From NCBI RefSeq assembly GCF_002741985.1, contig NZ_APHW01000008.1, forward strand, positions 1 through 64,000: DNA of 64,000 bases, in the 5' to 3' direction. The notes beneath the pieces are model-generated. The model was given only the letters and a program-made list of their open reading frames with translations, did not search any database and was not told the origin of the DNA. Shown one piece after another: positions 36,275-45,886 of this stretch (position 1 is the stretch's first letter; each line of letters opens with the position of its first letter). Position numbers and translations under genes: made by a program. The stretch is from Vibrio rotiferianus CAIM 577 = LMG 21460 (GTDB lineage Bacteria > Pseudomonadota > Gammaproteobacteria > Enterobacterales > Vibrionaceae).

Positions 36275-36986
36275 TTAAAATGTAACCGTTATTTCTGCTG
36301 CATTAGTTACTATTCCCTCAATTATACGCTGAGACTTATCGTTTTTCACTCTCACTTGATCTCCGGTTCCACCATCTTGCAGTGAAGTACCTTGAGTGGT
36401 GATCGTCATTCCTGACTTTACTGCTCTAATGGTTACTTTTTCGTTTCGGCATACCACACAAATATCGTTACGTTCTACCACATCTCCTAAGCGAACGTTA
36501 CGTTTTAGTTTGGCTCCAACAACTTGGCTAGGTTCAGAAAAGCCTTCTTTCCTAAATCTCTGAAGTTCGATCATTGTGATCCTAACGTCCGATAAGGAGA
36601 TCATTTCCCCCCCGAGCTAAAGGCCGAGCAGAGACGACCATCGGGATTGAAACTGACAGTCGAACTGGAACGTACACTTTCCAATCATCGGTAGGGCACT
36701 CAACAAGAACGTTGATATTGCTTCTTGTGCTACTTGTCGAAGAGGCAGAGGTCGCGAGCGGCTCGGGGCAGTCTGTTGCTTTGATACGTTGATCAATATT
36801 TGCCGCATTAACACTTAAATTCCCTCCCTCTGGGTGGGGAACCGTGGTTAGAATATGGTTCTCTGCCGCTACTTTTATCTGCTCGATCTGATTTTCTGTC
36901 GCTGAATGCGCAAAAAAACTAAACATAATGAGTAAAATGCCGATAGACTTAGCGAGATTTGTATAGAACACTCTACATATATTCAT
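36275..36986 (-). pseudogene. flgA: Flagellar P-ring chaperone FlgA, frame broken at a G7 tract
   Basis: FlgA is the periplasmic chaperone for P-ring assembly of FlgI. From the ATG at 36986 (signal MNICRVFYTNLAKSIGILLI ... FFAHSA) the protein runs normally to VVSARPLARGG and then stops at 36582. The C-terminal SAF half (EMISLSDVRITMIELQRFRK ... IVEGIV-type end) is in another frame down to 36275. The break is seven G (plus-strand C 36607-36613): six or nine G would join PLARG(G)EMISLSDV. Length 712 nt, one more than 237 codons. All neighbouring flagellar genes are intact, so a true null would be striking: vibrios without flgA are expected to be motility-impaired. Phase variation or sequence error are alternatives. 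Confidence 0.9.
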
Positions 36987-37098
36987 AGAAATTGGTATCC
37001 AACTAGTATTAAAATACGCCATACTGTTTTTTTTGGTATCGTGCTGCCAGATGTAGAGTATCATTTAAAACCAAAAAGTTTGAGATGGAGATGAGCAT

Positions 37099-38025
37099 AT
37101 GACGGGGATTCTTGATTCGGTGAATCAACGTACGCAACTCGTCGGCCAAAACCGATTGGAGCTATTGACCTTTCGGCTAATGGGACGACAGCGTTACGGC
37201 ATCAACGTATTTAAAGTAAAAGAAGTACTACAATGCCCTAAGTTGACTTCTATGCCAAACCTACACCCGCTGGTTAAAGGTGTCGCTCATATCCGTGGCC
37301 ATACAGTGTCGGTTATTGATTTGAGCTTGGCTATCGGCGGTCGCCCAACCACTGATATTGAAAAATGCTTTGTTGTTATTGCAGAGTTTAACCGCACGAT
37401 TCAGGCGTTTTTGGTGACTTCAGTTGAACGAATCATCAACATGCACTGGGAAGCGATTTTGCCGCCACCTGATGGTGCGGGCAAAGCAAATTATCTAACA
37501 GCTGTGACCAATATCGATAATGAGTTGGTTGAGATTCTTGATGTTGAGAAGATTCTTGCTGAGATCGCGCCTGTTGATGAAACAATGGATAGCACTATCG
37601 GTGAAGAGATTGCTCAAGCAGAGCAAGAGAAAGCAATTGTACGTCGAATCCTGATTGCTGATGATTCTACAGTGGCACGTAAGCAGGTTGAACGTGCAAT
37701 TACTTCAATTGGATTTGAAGTCGTATCAGTCAAAGACGGTAAAGAAGCGTATAATAAGTTGATTGAGATGGCTCAGCAGGGCAGTATTTACGATCAAATA
37801 TCTTTGGTTATTTCTGATATCGAAATGCCAGAGATGGATGGCTATACGCTGACTGCGGAAATTCGTCGCAATGCTGATCTTAAAGATCTTTATGTAATTC
37901 TCCACTCTTCACTAAGTGGAGTATTCAACCAAGCGATGGTTGAGCGTGTTGGCGCAAACTCTTTCATTGCGAAATTTAACCCGGACGAATTAGGTAACGC
38001 GGTTAAATCTGCTTTAACTAAGTAA
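37099..38025 (+). CDS. cheV: Chemotaxis coupling protein CheV
   Basis: 308 residues: CheW-like domain (about 15-165; LLTFRLMGRQRYGINVFKVK, RGHTVSVIDL) fused to a receiver domain (about 185-308) with RRILIADDST and phospho-acceptor Asp in VISDIEMPEMDGYTL. It links chemoreceptors to CheA and buffers signalling. Divergent from flgA and 11 bp before cheR. Confidence 0.95.
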   Translation: MTGILDSVNQRTQLVGQNRLELLTFRLMGRQRYGINVFKVKEVLQCPKLTSMPNLHPLVKGVAHIRGHTVSVIDLSLAIGGRPTTDIEKCFVVIAEFNRTIQAFLVTSVERIINMHWEAILPPPDGAGKANYLTAVTNIDNELVEILDVEKILAEIAPVDETMDSTIGEEIAQAEQEKAIVRRILIADDSTVARKQVERAITSIGFEVVSVKDGKEAYNKLIEMAQQGSIYDQISLVISDIEMPEMDGYTLTAEIRRNADLKDLYVILHSSLSGVFNQAMVERVGANSFIAKFNPDELGNAVKSALTK

Positions 38026-38036
38026 AAGAGACATTA

Positions 38037-38864
38037 ATGACTGCTATTACAATCAGTGATCAAGAGTATCGTGACTTTAGCCGTTTTCTAGAATCACAAT
38101 GCGGTATTGTGTTAGGTGATAGTAAGCAGTATCTAGTGCGTAGTCGTTTGAGCCCTTTGGTGACAAAGTTCAAGCTAGCGTCACTTTCTGATCTGCTTCG
38201 TGATGTAGTGACTGGACGTAATCGTGAGTTACGTGTGGCTGCTGTAGATGCCATGACAACCAATGAGACATTGTGGTTCAGAGATACTTACCCGTTCACG
38301 GTTTTAGCTGACAAATTATTGCCTGAAGTGGCGGCGAACAAACGCCCAATAAAAATCTGGTCGGCAGCAAGTTCATCAGGTCAAGAGCCATATTCGATGG
38401 CTATGACGGTATTGGAAACTCAGCAACGCAAACCCGGTTTGTTGCCTAGTGTTTCTATTACAGCAACCGATATCTCAGCGAGCATGCTTGATATGTGCCG
38501 CACAGGCGTATACGACAACTTGGCTTTGGGACGAGGACTCTCACCGGAGCGTCGTCGCAACTTCTTTGAAGATGCTGGCGATGGTCGTATGAAGGTTAAA
38601 GATAACGTTAAGCGATTAGTCAACTTTCGACCGCAGAACTTAATGGATAGCTATGCCTTACTTGGTAAGTTTGACATTATTTTTTGTCGCAACGTACTAA
38701 TCTACTTCTCTCCAGAGATGAAGTCTAAGGTTCTGAACCAAATGGCCAATAGCTTGAACCCTGGTGGTTACTTGCTGCTTGGCGCGTCAGAGTCGTTAAC
38801 CGGTTTAACGGATCGATTTGAAATGGTGCGTTGTAATCCAGGCATCATTTACAAACTAAAATAG
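38037..38864 (+). CDS. cheR: Chemoreceptor glutamate methyltransferase CheR
   Basis: 275 residues. SAM-dependent methylation of receptor glutamates for adaptation. N-terminal helical domain (about 1-85), then the SAM-binding domain with KIWSAASSSGQEPYSMAM near residue 103 and DIIFCRNVLIYFSPEMK near 213. No C-terminal receptor-tethering extension. Followed by a terminator before the flgB operon. Confidence 0.95.
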   Translation: MTAITISDQEYRDFSRFLESQCGIVLGDSKQYLVRSRLSPLVTKFKLASLSDLLRDVVTGRNRELRVAAVDAMTTNETLWFRDTYPFTVLADKLLPEVAANKRPIKIWSAASSSGQEPYSMAMTVLETQQRKPGLLPSVSITATDISASMLDMCRTGVYDNLALGRGLSPERRRNFFEDAGDGRMKVKDNVKRLVNFRPQNLMDSYALLGKFDIIFCRNVLIYFSPEMKSKVLNQMANSLNPGGYLLLGASESLTGLTDRFEMVRCNPGIIYKLK

Positions 38865-38885
38865 CGGACTGCTTTAATACTTATT

Positions 38886-38916
38886 AAGCCTGACTTTTTG
38901 TCAGGCTTTTCTTTTT
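38886..38916 (+). terminator. Rho-independent terminator after cheR
   Basis: AAGCCTGAC TTTTT GTCAGGCTT then TTCTTTTTC. Confidence 0.85.
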
Positions 38917-39124
38917 CTAGTGTTTCATCTTCTTCTTTCCATTCTTTCCCGCGTTTTGATCTTATGCATAGGGTTCTTTTGCCTGTGCATGAATATAGGG
39001 TGTATATTTTTAGTGAGTTAGATTGATTAACTGACTTGATATGACATTTCATCATTCATTTTGGCTTGTTTATTGCAATCCATTACGTCGATAACCAAAG
39101 TGGCAAAACAGCATGTTATGTTTT

Positions 39125-39140
39125 TGGCACGCTAATTGCT
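39125..39140 (+). promoter_or_regulatory. sigma-54 promoter of flgBCDE
   Basis: TGGCAC-GCTAA-TTGCT, a full match to TGGCAC-N5-TTGCW, 43 bp before the flgB ATG. Vibrio flagellar class III promoters of this type are activated by FlrC/FlaM. Confidence 0.93.
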
Positions 39141-39183
39141 TTTAAGTTATCAATAACGGTCAGTTCTTAATGTAGAGGCAAAC

Positions 39184-39579
39184 ATGGCTATATCTTTTGA
39201 CAATGCACTAGGCATCCACCAATACACGGTGGGCGTACGTGAGCGCAACGCTGAGGTGATTTCCACCAATATCGCGCAAGCTAACACGCCTGGGTATAAA
39301 TCAAGAGGTCTAGACTTTGCTAAGGAATTGCAGGCGGCAACTTCTGGGGCAAGCATTGGTCTTAGCCGCACAGATGGTCGGCACATTCCTGCCACTACTA
39401 CGTTGGTCGGGGACAAGTTATATCGTTTACCTACTCAGCCAGATACGGGCGATGGCAACACGGTTGATTTGGATCTAGAGCGTAACTTGTTTATGCAAAA
39501 CCAAATTCGACATCAAGCATCACTCGAATTTTTAGGTAGTAAATTTAAGAACTTAACCAAGGCAATCAAAGGGGAATAA
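39184..39579 (+). CDS. flgB: Flagellar proximal rod protein FlgB
   Basis: 131 residues. Proximal rod subunit next to the MS ring. The N-terminal rod motif is VISTNIAQANTPGYKSRGLD (about 23-42). First gene of the sigma-54 operon; flgC starts 5 bp after its stop. Confidence 0.96.
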   Translation: MAISFDNALGIHQYTVGVRERNAEVISTNIAQANTPGYKSRGLDFAKELQAATSGASIGLSRTDGRHIPATTTLVGDKLYRLPTQPDTGDGNTVDLDLERNLFMQNQIRHQASLEFLGSKFKNLTKAIKGE

Positions 39580-39584
39580 TTTAG

Positions 39585-39998
39585 ATGAGCTTATTTAACG
39601 TTTTCAATGTAACAGGTTCTGCAATGAGCGCTGAGTCTGTTCGTCTAAATACAACTTCAAGTAACTTAGCCAATGCGGACAGTGTAAGTAGCTCAGCAAA
39701 AGATACTTACAAAGCCCGTCACGCTGTCTTTGGTGCCGAGTTAAGTCACGCGTTGCGAGGCGGTGATACTGTACCTGTTCAAGTTTTGGGTATTGTTGAA
39801 AGCGATAAACCTCTCAATGCGGAGTATAACCCTGATCACCCACTTGCAAATGACGAAGGCTATATCTATAAGCCAAACGTTAATGTGATGGAAGAAATGG
39901 CAAATATGATCTCTGCTTCTCGTGCGTACCAAACGAACGTGCAAGTAGCTGATTCAGGCAAACAAATGCTGCTGCGTACGCTGCAGATGGGTCAATAG
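39585..39998 (+). CDS. flgC: Flagellar proximal rod protein FlgC
   Basis: 137 residues. N-terminal SAMSAESVRLNTTSSNLANA and C-terminal MANMISASRAYQTNVQV are the paired helical rod motifs. Second gene of the operon, 17 bp before flgD. Confidence 0.96.
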   Translation: MSLFNVFNVTGSAMSAESVRLNTTSSNLANADSVSSSAKDTYKARHAVFGAELSHALRGGDTVPVQVLGIVESDKPLNAEYNPDHPLANDEGYIYKPNVNVMEEMANMISASRAYQTNVQVADSGKQMLLRTLQMGQ

Positions 39999-40015
39999 GG
40001 ATAAGGGGGTAGCGT

Positions 40016-40723
40016 ATGGCCGGATTTAATAACGTTGGTCAAAGCGGCTTGTCCTATGTTGATCAGCTTAAGAGTTTACAAGAGAACAAAAAGCCCGACG
40101 AAACAACAGGTAAGCAGGATCTTAAACAAGAAGATTTCTTATCCCTGTTGACTAAGCAGCTTTCTCAGCAGGACCCTTTTAAGCCGGTTAGCAACGACCA
40201 GATGATTGCGCAAATGGCTTCATTTGCGACCGTAGATGGTATCGGCAAGATGAACTCTCAGTTTGAGAGCTTGAACTCGTCAATGACTTCTAACCAAGCG
40301 TTACAAGCTTCTTCATTAGTTGGGCGTGATGTATTGGTGCCTGGTGCCGCTGGTGTAAAAACAGATGATGCTGCAATGGCAGCAATGGTTAAGCTTCCTC
40401 AAGCTCTGGATAATCTATTTGTCCGTGTTGAGAATCAAGCTGGCCAACTGGTTCGTACCTTTGAGGTTGGTGCGAAGCCTGCTGGAGATACACGTGTGGT
40501 TTGGGACGGAAATGATGAAAACGGTAACCCGTTGCCTGCTGGCAAATACAATGTAAAAGCGTCTGGCTTGATTGAGGGAGAGTCACAAGAATTTCCTGTG
40601 TCAACATACGCGAATGTAAACAGTGTATTGCTTGGTAAGGGTGATGGTAACGTACTGCTCAACCTGGCTGGCTTTGAATCGCCAGTTCGACTTGCTGAAG
40701 TACTAGAGGTAGGCAAGGCGTAA
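40016..40723 (+). CDS. flgD: Flagellar hook assembly scaffold FlgD
   Basis: 235 residues. It caps the growing hook and is later replaced by FlgK. N-terminal export/cap region with EDFLSLLTKQLSQQDPFKPV near residues 41-60; the FlgD Ig/Tudor-like C-terminal half includes VVWDGNDENGNPLPAGKYNV. Between flgC and flgE. Confidence 0.95.
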   Translation: MAGFNNVGQSGLSYVDQLKSLQENKKPDETTGKQDLKQEDFLSLLTKQLSQQDPFKPVSNDQMIAQMASFATVDGIGKMNSQFESLNSSMTSNQALQASSLVGRDVLVPGAAGVKTDDAAMAAMVKLPQALDNLFVRVENQAGQLVRTFEVGAKPAGDTRVVWDGNDENGNPLPAGKYNVKASGLIEGESQEFPVSTYANVNSVLLGKGDGNVLLNLAGFESPVRLAEVLEVGKA

Positions 40724-40754
40724 TTGAGCGTTAGCCAGATTAGGAGATTTTGAA

Positions 40755-42068
40755 ATGTCATATGTATCTTTAAGTGGTTTGTCTTCAGCTCAGCTGGACT
40801 TAAACACTACCAGTAATAACATTGCTAACGCGAACACTTACGGCTTTAAAGAGTCTCGTGCAGAGTTTAGTGATGTATATTCTAATTCGCTATTTACCAA
40901 TGCTAAAACCACACCTGGTGGTGGTGCTCAAGCAAACCAAGTAGCTCAGCAATTCCACGAAGGCTCAAGTATTTATACTAATAATCCAATGGACTTGCGT
41001 GTATCAGGTACTGGCTTTTTTTCGGTAGCGAAAGATCGCTTGATTCCGCAACAAAATGAGATGACACGAAATGGTGCATTTCATTTAAACAAAGACAACT
41101 ACATGGTTACGGCGAATGATGAGTTTTTGCTTGGTTACCAAGTAAATCCTGAGTCAGGTGAAGTTTCATCTTATGAACCACAACCAATCAATATTCCGGC
41201 TGAATTCGGTAAACCGAAGCAGACCGCAAATATTGAGGTTGGGGTAAACTTGCCAGCAAATGGTGATCTTAAAGATCCAACTCAGTTTGATTTCTCAGAC
41301 CCAGATACATATAACCGTTCAACGTCATCGACAATTTACGATTCCATGGGCCAATCTTACAAGTTGACTACGTATTACTTGAAAGATCAGACTCAGCCTA
41401 ATACATGGCAAACCTACTATACCGTGACAGATAAAACGGGTGAGAAACCGTTAAGTGTTGCAAATGGTGATGCGACAACTCCTGGTGGTCACGTTGGCCA
41501 TACTATGCGGTTTAACAATGACGGTACTTTGGCAAGTTTAAATAATGGCCAGCCAATAATCTCTGTTGGACTTGGGGACCCTGCGACTAACGGTTCACCT
41601 GTTGATCTTAACGGCGCTGATCCTGCTCAGACCTTAAACTTTGGTTTGGATTCAGCAACCCAGTTTGCGGCACCATTCGAACTAACTAAGTTTGATGAAG
41701 ATGGTGCAACAACGGGTTTCCTAACAAAGATCGATTTTGATGAAAACGGTAGTGTGCTAGGTACTTATTCTAACGGTGAAAATGTCACTTTAGGCCGTGT
41801 TGCACTTGTACGTGTACCTAACGAGCAAGGTTTGGATAAGAAAGGCGGTACTCAATGGGATTCAACACAGTTCTCTGGTGACAAGATCTGGGGTGAGTCA
41901 AACAAGGGCTCCTTCGGAACTATCGATAATGGTATGCTTGAGCAATCAAATATCGATATGACTCAAGAGCTTGTGGACCTGATTTCTGCTCAGCGTAACT
42001 TCCAAGCCAACTCGCGTGCGCTAGAAGTGCATAACCAGCTACAACAAAATATCCTGCAGATTCGCTAG
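40755..42068 (+). CDS. flgE: Flagellar hook protein FlgE
   Basis: 437 residues. N-terminal helix with LDLNTTSNNIANANTYGFKE, central variable hook domains, C-terminal NIDMTQELVDLISAQRNFQA. Builds the hook around the axial D0 core. Last gene of the flgBCDE unit; two long hairpins follow it before flgF. Confidence 0.96.
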   Translation: MSYVSLSGLSSAQLDLNTTSNNIANANTYGFKESRAEFSDVYSNSLFTNAKTTPGGGAQANQVAQQFHEGSSIYTNNPMDLRVSGTGFFSVAKDRLIPQQNEMTRNGAFHLNKDNYMVTANDEFLLGYQVNPESGEVSSYEPQPINIPAEFGKPKQTANIEVGVNLPANGDLKDPTQFDFSDPDTYNRSTSSTIYDSMGQSYKLTTYYLKDQTQPNTWQTYYTVTDKTGEKPLSVANGDATTPGGHVGHTMRFNNDGTLASLNNGQPIISVGLGDPATNGSPVDLNGADPAQTLNFGLDSATQFAAPFELTKFDEDGATTGFLTKIDFDENGSVLGTYSNGENVTLGRVALVRVPNEQGLDKKGGTQWDSTQFSGDKIWGESNKGSFGTIDNGMLEQSNIDMTQELVDLISAQRNFQANSRALEVHNQLQQNILQIR

Positions 42069-42141
42069 AGCAGGATACTTTGCTTAGTCAGACGTTACGT
42101 GCGTTTGCCGCTTCGTTTGATGACATCATGACATTCATCTG

Positions 42142-42226
42142 ATGCTCAACCAGAATAAACCTCGATTCTGGTTGAGCATGCTTTGATCTCTCGTTTGCCG
42201 CTGTTGCCGCTAGGCGGATCAAAGCA
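42142..42226 (+). other. Two consecutive long hairpins between flgE and flgF
   Basis: First: ATGCTCAACCAGAAT / ATTCTGGTTGAGCAT, 15-bp perfect stem with 8-nt loop (42142-42179). Second: TGCTTTGATC / GATCAAAGCA, 10-bp stem (42179-42188 / 42217-42226) enclosing a GC-rich segment with CCGC/GCGG. Neither is followed by a T run. They could be transcript 3'-end protectors or factor-dependent terminators. The rest of 42069-42367 contains the flgF promoter. Confidence 0.75.
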
Positions 42227-42316
42227 TTGCCTCTCTCTTGGTTGATTCATCCCGAATTGCCATCTGAAATTCTCATTTTATATTCAAGTTTTTGATTAAT
42301 AACATTATTTTAATGT

Positions 42317-42332
42317 TGGCATAACTATTGCT
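42317..42332 (+). promoter_or_regulatory. sigma-54 promoter of flgFGHIJ
   Basis: TGGCAT-AACTA-TTGCT, 35 bp before the flgF ATG; one mismatch to consensus. Confidence 0.9.
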
Positions 42333-42367
42333 TTTACTCCTTAGTACAGAGACTTTTGGAGTAATTT

Positions 42368-43117
42368 ATGGATCGCGCACTGTTTCTCGCAATGAGTGGC
42401 GCTAAGCAGAATATGCAAGCCCTGCAATTGCGTGCTAATAACTTAGCTAACGTGAGCACAACAGGCTTTCGTGCTGATTTAGCACAAGCTCGTTCAATGC
42501 AAGCCTATGGTGAAGGCCATGCTTCACGTGTTTTTAGTATGACAGAACGGCCAGGGCATAACTTTGCTCAGGGCAGTGTGATTACTACCGGGCGCGACCT
42601 AGATATTACGGTTGAAGGCCAAGGGTGGATATCAGTTCTCGATCCGATGGGCAAAGAAGGTCTTACGCGCAATGGTAACCTGAAAGTTGATCAAAACGGC
42701 TTGCTAACCAATAGCTCGGGCCATGTTGTACTTGGTGAAAATGATGCACCAATTACACTCCCTATACCATTATCCAAAATAGAAATTGGTCGTGATGGCA
42801 CCATCTCTGTACTTCCACAAGGTGCTCCGGCTGAAGAATTAGAAGTGGTTGATCGTATTAAGTTAGTTCGTACTGACGATCAAGGACTTTTTAAAGATAT
42901 CAATGGCTTATTCCGCCATAAAACTCCAAACCAACCTTACGAAGCAGACGCATCAGTAAGCATCCAAACAGGTGCGATTGAAGGTAGTAACGTCAATGCC
43001 GTAGGTGAGATGACCGCTTTGATTGATTTACAGCGTCAATTTGAAATGCAGGTCAAGATGATGAGCACAGCTGAAGAGATGGACAAGTCGTCCGATTCAC
43101 TGCTTCGTATGAGTTAA
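42368..43117 (+). CDS. flgF: Flagellar proximal rod protein FlgF
   Basis: 249 residues. N-terminal LQLRANNLANVSTTGFRAD and C-terminal MTALIDLQRQFEMQVKMMS rod motifs; the central domain includes GRDLDITVEGQGWISV. First gene of the second rod operon. Confidence 0.96.
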   Translation: MDRALFLAMSGAKQNMQALQLRANNLANVSTTGFRADLAQARSMQAYGEGHASRVFSMTERPGHNFAQGSVITTGRDLDITVEGQGWISVLDPMGKEGLTRNGNLKVDQNGLLTNSSGHVVLGENDAPITLPIPLSKIEIGRDGTISVLPQGAPAEELEVVDRIKLVRTDDQGLFKDINGLFRHKTPNQPYEADASVSIQTGAIEGSNVNAVGEMTALIDLQRQFEMQVKMMSTAEEMDKSSDSLLRMS

Positions 43118-43135
43118 TTGAGTTAGAGGTTTATT

Positions 43136-43924
43136 ATGCATCCAGCACTATGGGTAAGTAAAACAGGTCTAGACGCCCAGCAGACCAATATTGCAACCAT
43201 TTCCAACAACTTGGCAAACGCCTCAACGGTTGGCTACAAAAAAAGTCGTGCCGTATTTGAAGATTTGTTTTACCAGAATATTAATCAACCGGGCGGTCAG
43301 TCCTCACAAAACACAGAATTACCAAGTGGCTTGATGTTGGGTGCTGGTTCTAAAGTGGTTGCTACTCAAAAAGTTCACACTCATGGCAATGCGCAAACAA
43401 CCACCAACGCGCTAGATATGATGGTCGAAGGTGATGGCTTTTTCCAAGTGACTCTGCCTGACGGCAATATTGGTTACACGCGAAATGGCCAGTTCACCTT
43501 GAACGGTGAAGGTACATTAGTGACGTCGGGTTCTGGCTACCCTGTTGAGCCAGAAATTGTCATCCCAGAAGATGCGATCTCTATTACTGTTGGTACTGAT
43601 GGTGAGGTATCTGTACGTGTTCGTGGTCAGCAAGATAACCAGGTCGTTGGCCAGTTAACTATTACAGACTTTGTTAACCCAGGTGGTCTAGAACCAATTG
43701 GCCAAAACCTTTACCTACCAACGGGAGCAAGTGGTGATCCTCAAGAGGGGGTTCCGGGTCTAGATGGCTTAGGTGAAATTCGTCAATCCATGCTAGAGGC
43801 CTCTAACGTGAACGTGACTGAAGAATTGGTCAACATGATCGAAGCGCAGCGAGTTTATGAAATGAACTCTAAAGTTATCTCATCTGTCGATAAGATGATG
43901 AGCTTTGTCAACCAACAACTATAA
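43136..43924 (+). CDS. flgG: Flagellar distal rod protein FlgG
   Basis: 262 residues, typical length. TNIATISNNLANASTVGYKK at the N-terminus, ALDMMVEGDGFFQVTLPDG in the middle and VNVTEELVNMIEAQRVYEMN at the C-terminus. Builds the driveshaft that passes the P and L rings. Confidence 0.96.
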   Translation: MHPALWVSKTGLDAQQTNIATISNNLANASTVGYKKSRAVFEDLFYQNINQPGGQSSQNTELPSGLMLGAGSKVVATQKVHTHGNAQTTTNALDMMVEGDGFFQVTLPDGNIGYTRNGQFTLNGEGTLVTSGSGYPVEPEIVIPEDAISITVGTDGEVSVRVRGQQDNQVVGQLTITDFVNPGGLEPIGQNLYLPTGASGDPQEGVPGLDGLGEIRQSMLEASNVNVTEELVNMIEAQRVYEMNSKVISSVDKMMSFVNQQL

Positions 43925-43951
43925 CGACTAATTCGAATTGAGGGCCTTCAG

Positions 43952-44731
43952 ATGAAACGTATCTCACTACTTGCACTGATTTTAACCATGTCTGGTTGTT
44001 CAATGTTAGAGCCAATTGAAACGGATGAAGTATCGCAAGCGACAACGGTTATTGATGCGGTTGAAGGTGATAAATCTCAAGATGAAAGTAATGGTCTGGT
44101 TGATACGCTAAGAGGTAGGACTGATCCTATAGCGGGTGATCCTGCGTGGGCACCGATTCACCCTAAACAAAAGCCAGAGCATTATGCAGCAGCAACGGGG
44201 TCGCTATTTAGTGTAGACCACATTTCCGACTTATACGATGACTCTAAGCCTCGTGGTGTCGGCGATATTATTACAGTCACCTTAGACGAGACAACCAGTG
44301 CAACGAAAAGTGCAAACGCAGACTTGTCTAAGTCTAACGATGCGACGATGGATCCTCTATCAGTTGGCGGTCAAGAGTTACAAGTTGGTGGCAAGTACAA
44401 CTTTTCTTATGACTTAAGTAATAGTAATACATTTGCTGGTGATGCTTCTTCTAAGCAAAGTAATAGCATCAGTGGCTACATTACTGTTGAGGTGATTGAA
44501 GTTTTAGCTAACGGTAATTTAGTTATCCGAGGCGAAAAGTGGATGACTTTGAATACTGGCGATGAGTATGTTCGTTTAAGCGGCACTATCCGTCCGGATG
44601 ACATCAGCTTCGACAATACAATCGCATCTAATCGCGTTTCGAATGCGCGAATTCAATACTCTGGCACAGGAATCCAGCAAGATATGCAAGAGCCTGGATT
44701 TTTGGCACGATTCTTTAATGTATCGTTGTAA
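43952..44731 (+). CDS. flgH: Flagellar L-ring lipoprotein FlgH
   Basis: 259 residues with a lipoprotein signal ([16 protein letters not shown], Cys16). L ring in the outer membrane. The conserved body includes [20 protein letters not shown] and [19 protein letters not shown]. Between flgG and flgI. Confidence 0.96.
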   Translation: MKRISLLALILTMSGCSMLEPIETDEVSQATTVIDAVEGDKSQDESNGLVDTLRGRTDPIAGDPAWAPIHPKQKPEHYAAATGSLFSVDHISDLYDDSKPRGVGDIITVTLDETTSATKSANADLSKSNDATMDPLSVGGQELQVGGKYNFSYDLSNSNTFAGDASSKQSNSISGYITVEVIEVLANGNLVIRGEKWMTLNTGDEYVRLSGTIRPDDISFDNTIASNRVSNARIQYSGTGIQQDMQEPGFLARFFNVSL

Positions 44732-44776
44732 CAAATGCAAAATTGACGGCAATTTGACTGCATAAGAAAGGTAATC

Positions 44777-45868
44777 ATGAAAAGAATCGTACTACTGTTG
44801 ATGAGTGTCGCTCTATTTTCGGCATCGACACAAGCTGCACGAATTAAAGATGTTGCACAAGTTGCTGGGGTACGTAGTAACCAGTTGGTCGGTTATGGTT
44901 TGGTTTCGGGGTTACCTGGTACTGGTGAGTCTAACCCTTTTACAGAACAAAGCTTTAATGCAATGTTGCAGAACTTTGGTATTCAATTACCACCGGGTAC
45001 TAAGCCAAAAATCAAGAACGTTGCTGCCGTAATGGTGACAGCTGAACTGCCTCCATTTTCGAAACCTGGCCAACAAGTTGATGTGACGGTCTCTTCTATC
45101 GGTAGTGCGAAAAGCCTTCGTGGTGGCACGTTGCTACAGACCTTTCTTAAAGGCCTTGACGGGCAAGTTTATGCCGTAGCGCAAGGTAACCTAGTCGTGA
45201 GCGGTTTTAGTGCTCAAGGCGCGGATGGTTCCAAGTTAGTGGGTAATAACCCAACAGTAGGACTTATTTCTAGCGGAGCAATGGTTGAGCGTGAAGTCCC
45301 GACACCTTTTGGTCGAGGTGACTTTATTACCTTCAACTTATTGGATTCTGATTTTACTACAGCGCAGCGCATGGCTGATGCAGTGAACAACTTTTTAGGC
45401 CCTCAAATGGCAAACGCGGTTGATGCTACGTCAGTAAAAGTTCGCGCGCCACGTGATATTAGCCAGCGAGTGGCATTCCTCTCTGCGATTGAAAACCTTG
45501 AGTTTGATCCGGCAGATGGAGCAGCAAAAATCATTGTCAATTCTCGAACAGGTACCATTGTTGTTGGTAAGCATGTTCGACTTAAACCAGCGGCAGTGAC
45601 TCATGGTGGAATGACCGTTGCAATTAAAGAGAACTTAAATGTAAGTCAGCCAAATGGTTTTTCTGGAGGACAAACCGTGGTTGTGCCTGATTCAGATATC
45701 GAAGTCACTGAAGAACAGGGAAAAATGTTTAAGTTCGAGCCTGGACTTACATTGGATGATCTTGTTAGAGCCGTGAATGAGGTCGGCGCTGCGCCTTCTG
45801 ACTTGATGGCAATTCTACAAGCATTGAAACAAGCTGGTGCCATTGAAGGCCAGCTGATCATCATCTAA
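44777..45868 (+). CDS. flgI: Flagellar P-ring protein FlgI
   Basis: 363 residues with signal peptide ([20 protein letters not shown]). P ring in the periplasm. Conserved [20 protein letters not shown] follows cleavage, and [20 protein letters not shown] is at the C-terminus. Its assembly normally needs FlgA, whose frame is broken in this window. Confidence 0.97.
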   Translation: MKRIVLLLMSVALFSASTQAARIKDVAQVAGVRSNQLVGYGLVSGLPGTGESNPFTEQSFNAMLQNFGIQLPPGTKPKIKNVAAVMVTAELPPFSKPGQQVDVTVSSIGSAKSLRGGTLLQTFLKGLDGQVYAVAQGNLVVSGFSAQGADGSKLVGNNPTVGLISSGAMVEREVPTPFGRGDFITFNLLDSDFTTAQRMADAVNNFLGPQMANAVDATSVKVRAPRDISQRVAFLSAIENLEFDPADGAAKIIVNSRTGTIVVGKHVRLKPAAVTHGGMTVAIKENLNVSQPNGFSGGQTVVVPDSDIEVTEEQGKMFKFEPGLTLDDLVRAVNEVGAAPSDLMAILQALKQAGAIEGQLIII

Positions 45869-45886
45869 TCGATTAGGGGGAAAACC

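Larger units (their letters stand above)
38865..39183. other. cheR-flgB intergenic region
   Basis: Holds the cheR terminator, a TGGCAAA element (39101-39107) and the sigma-54 promoter of flgB. No gene. Confidence 0.7.
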
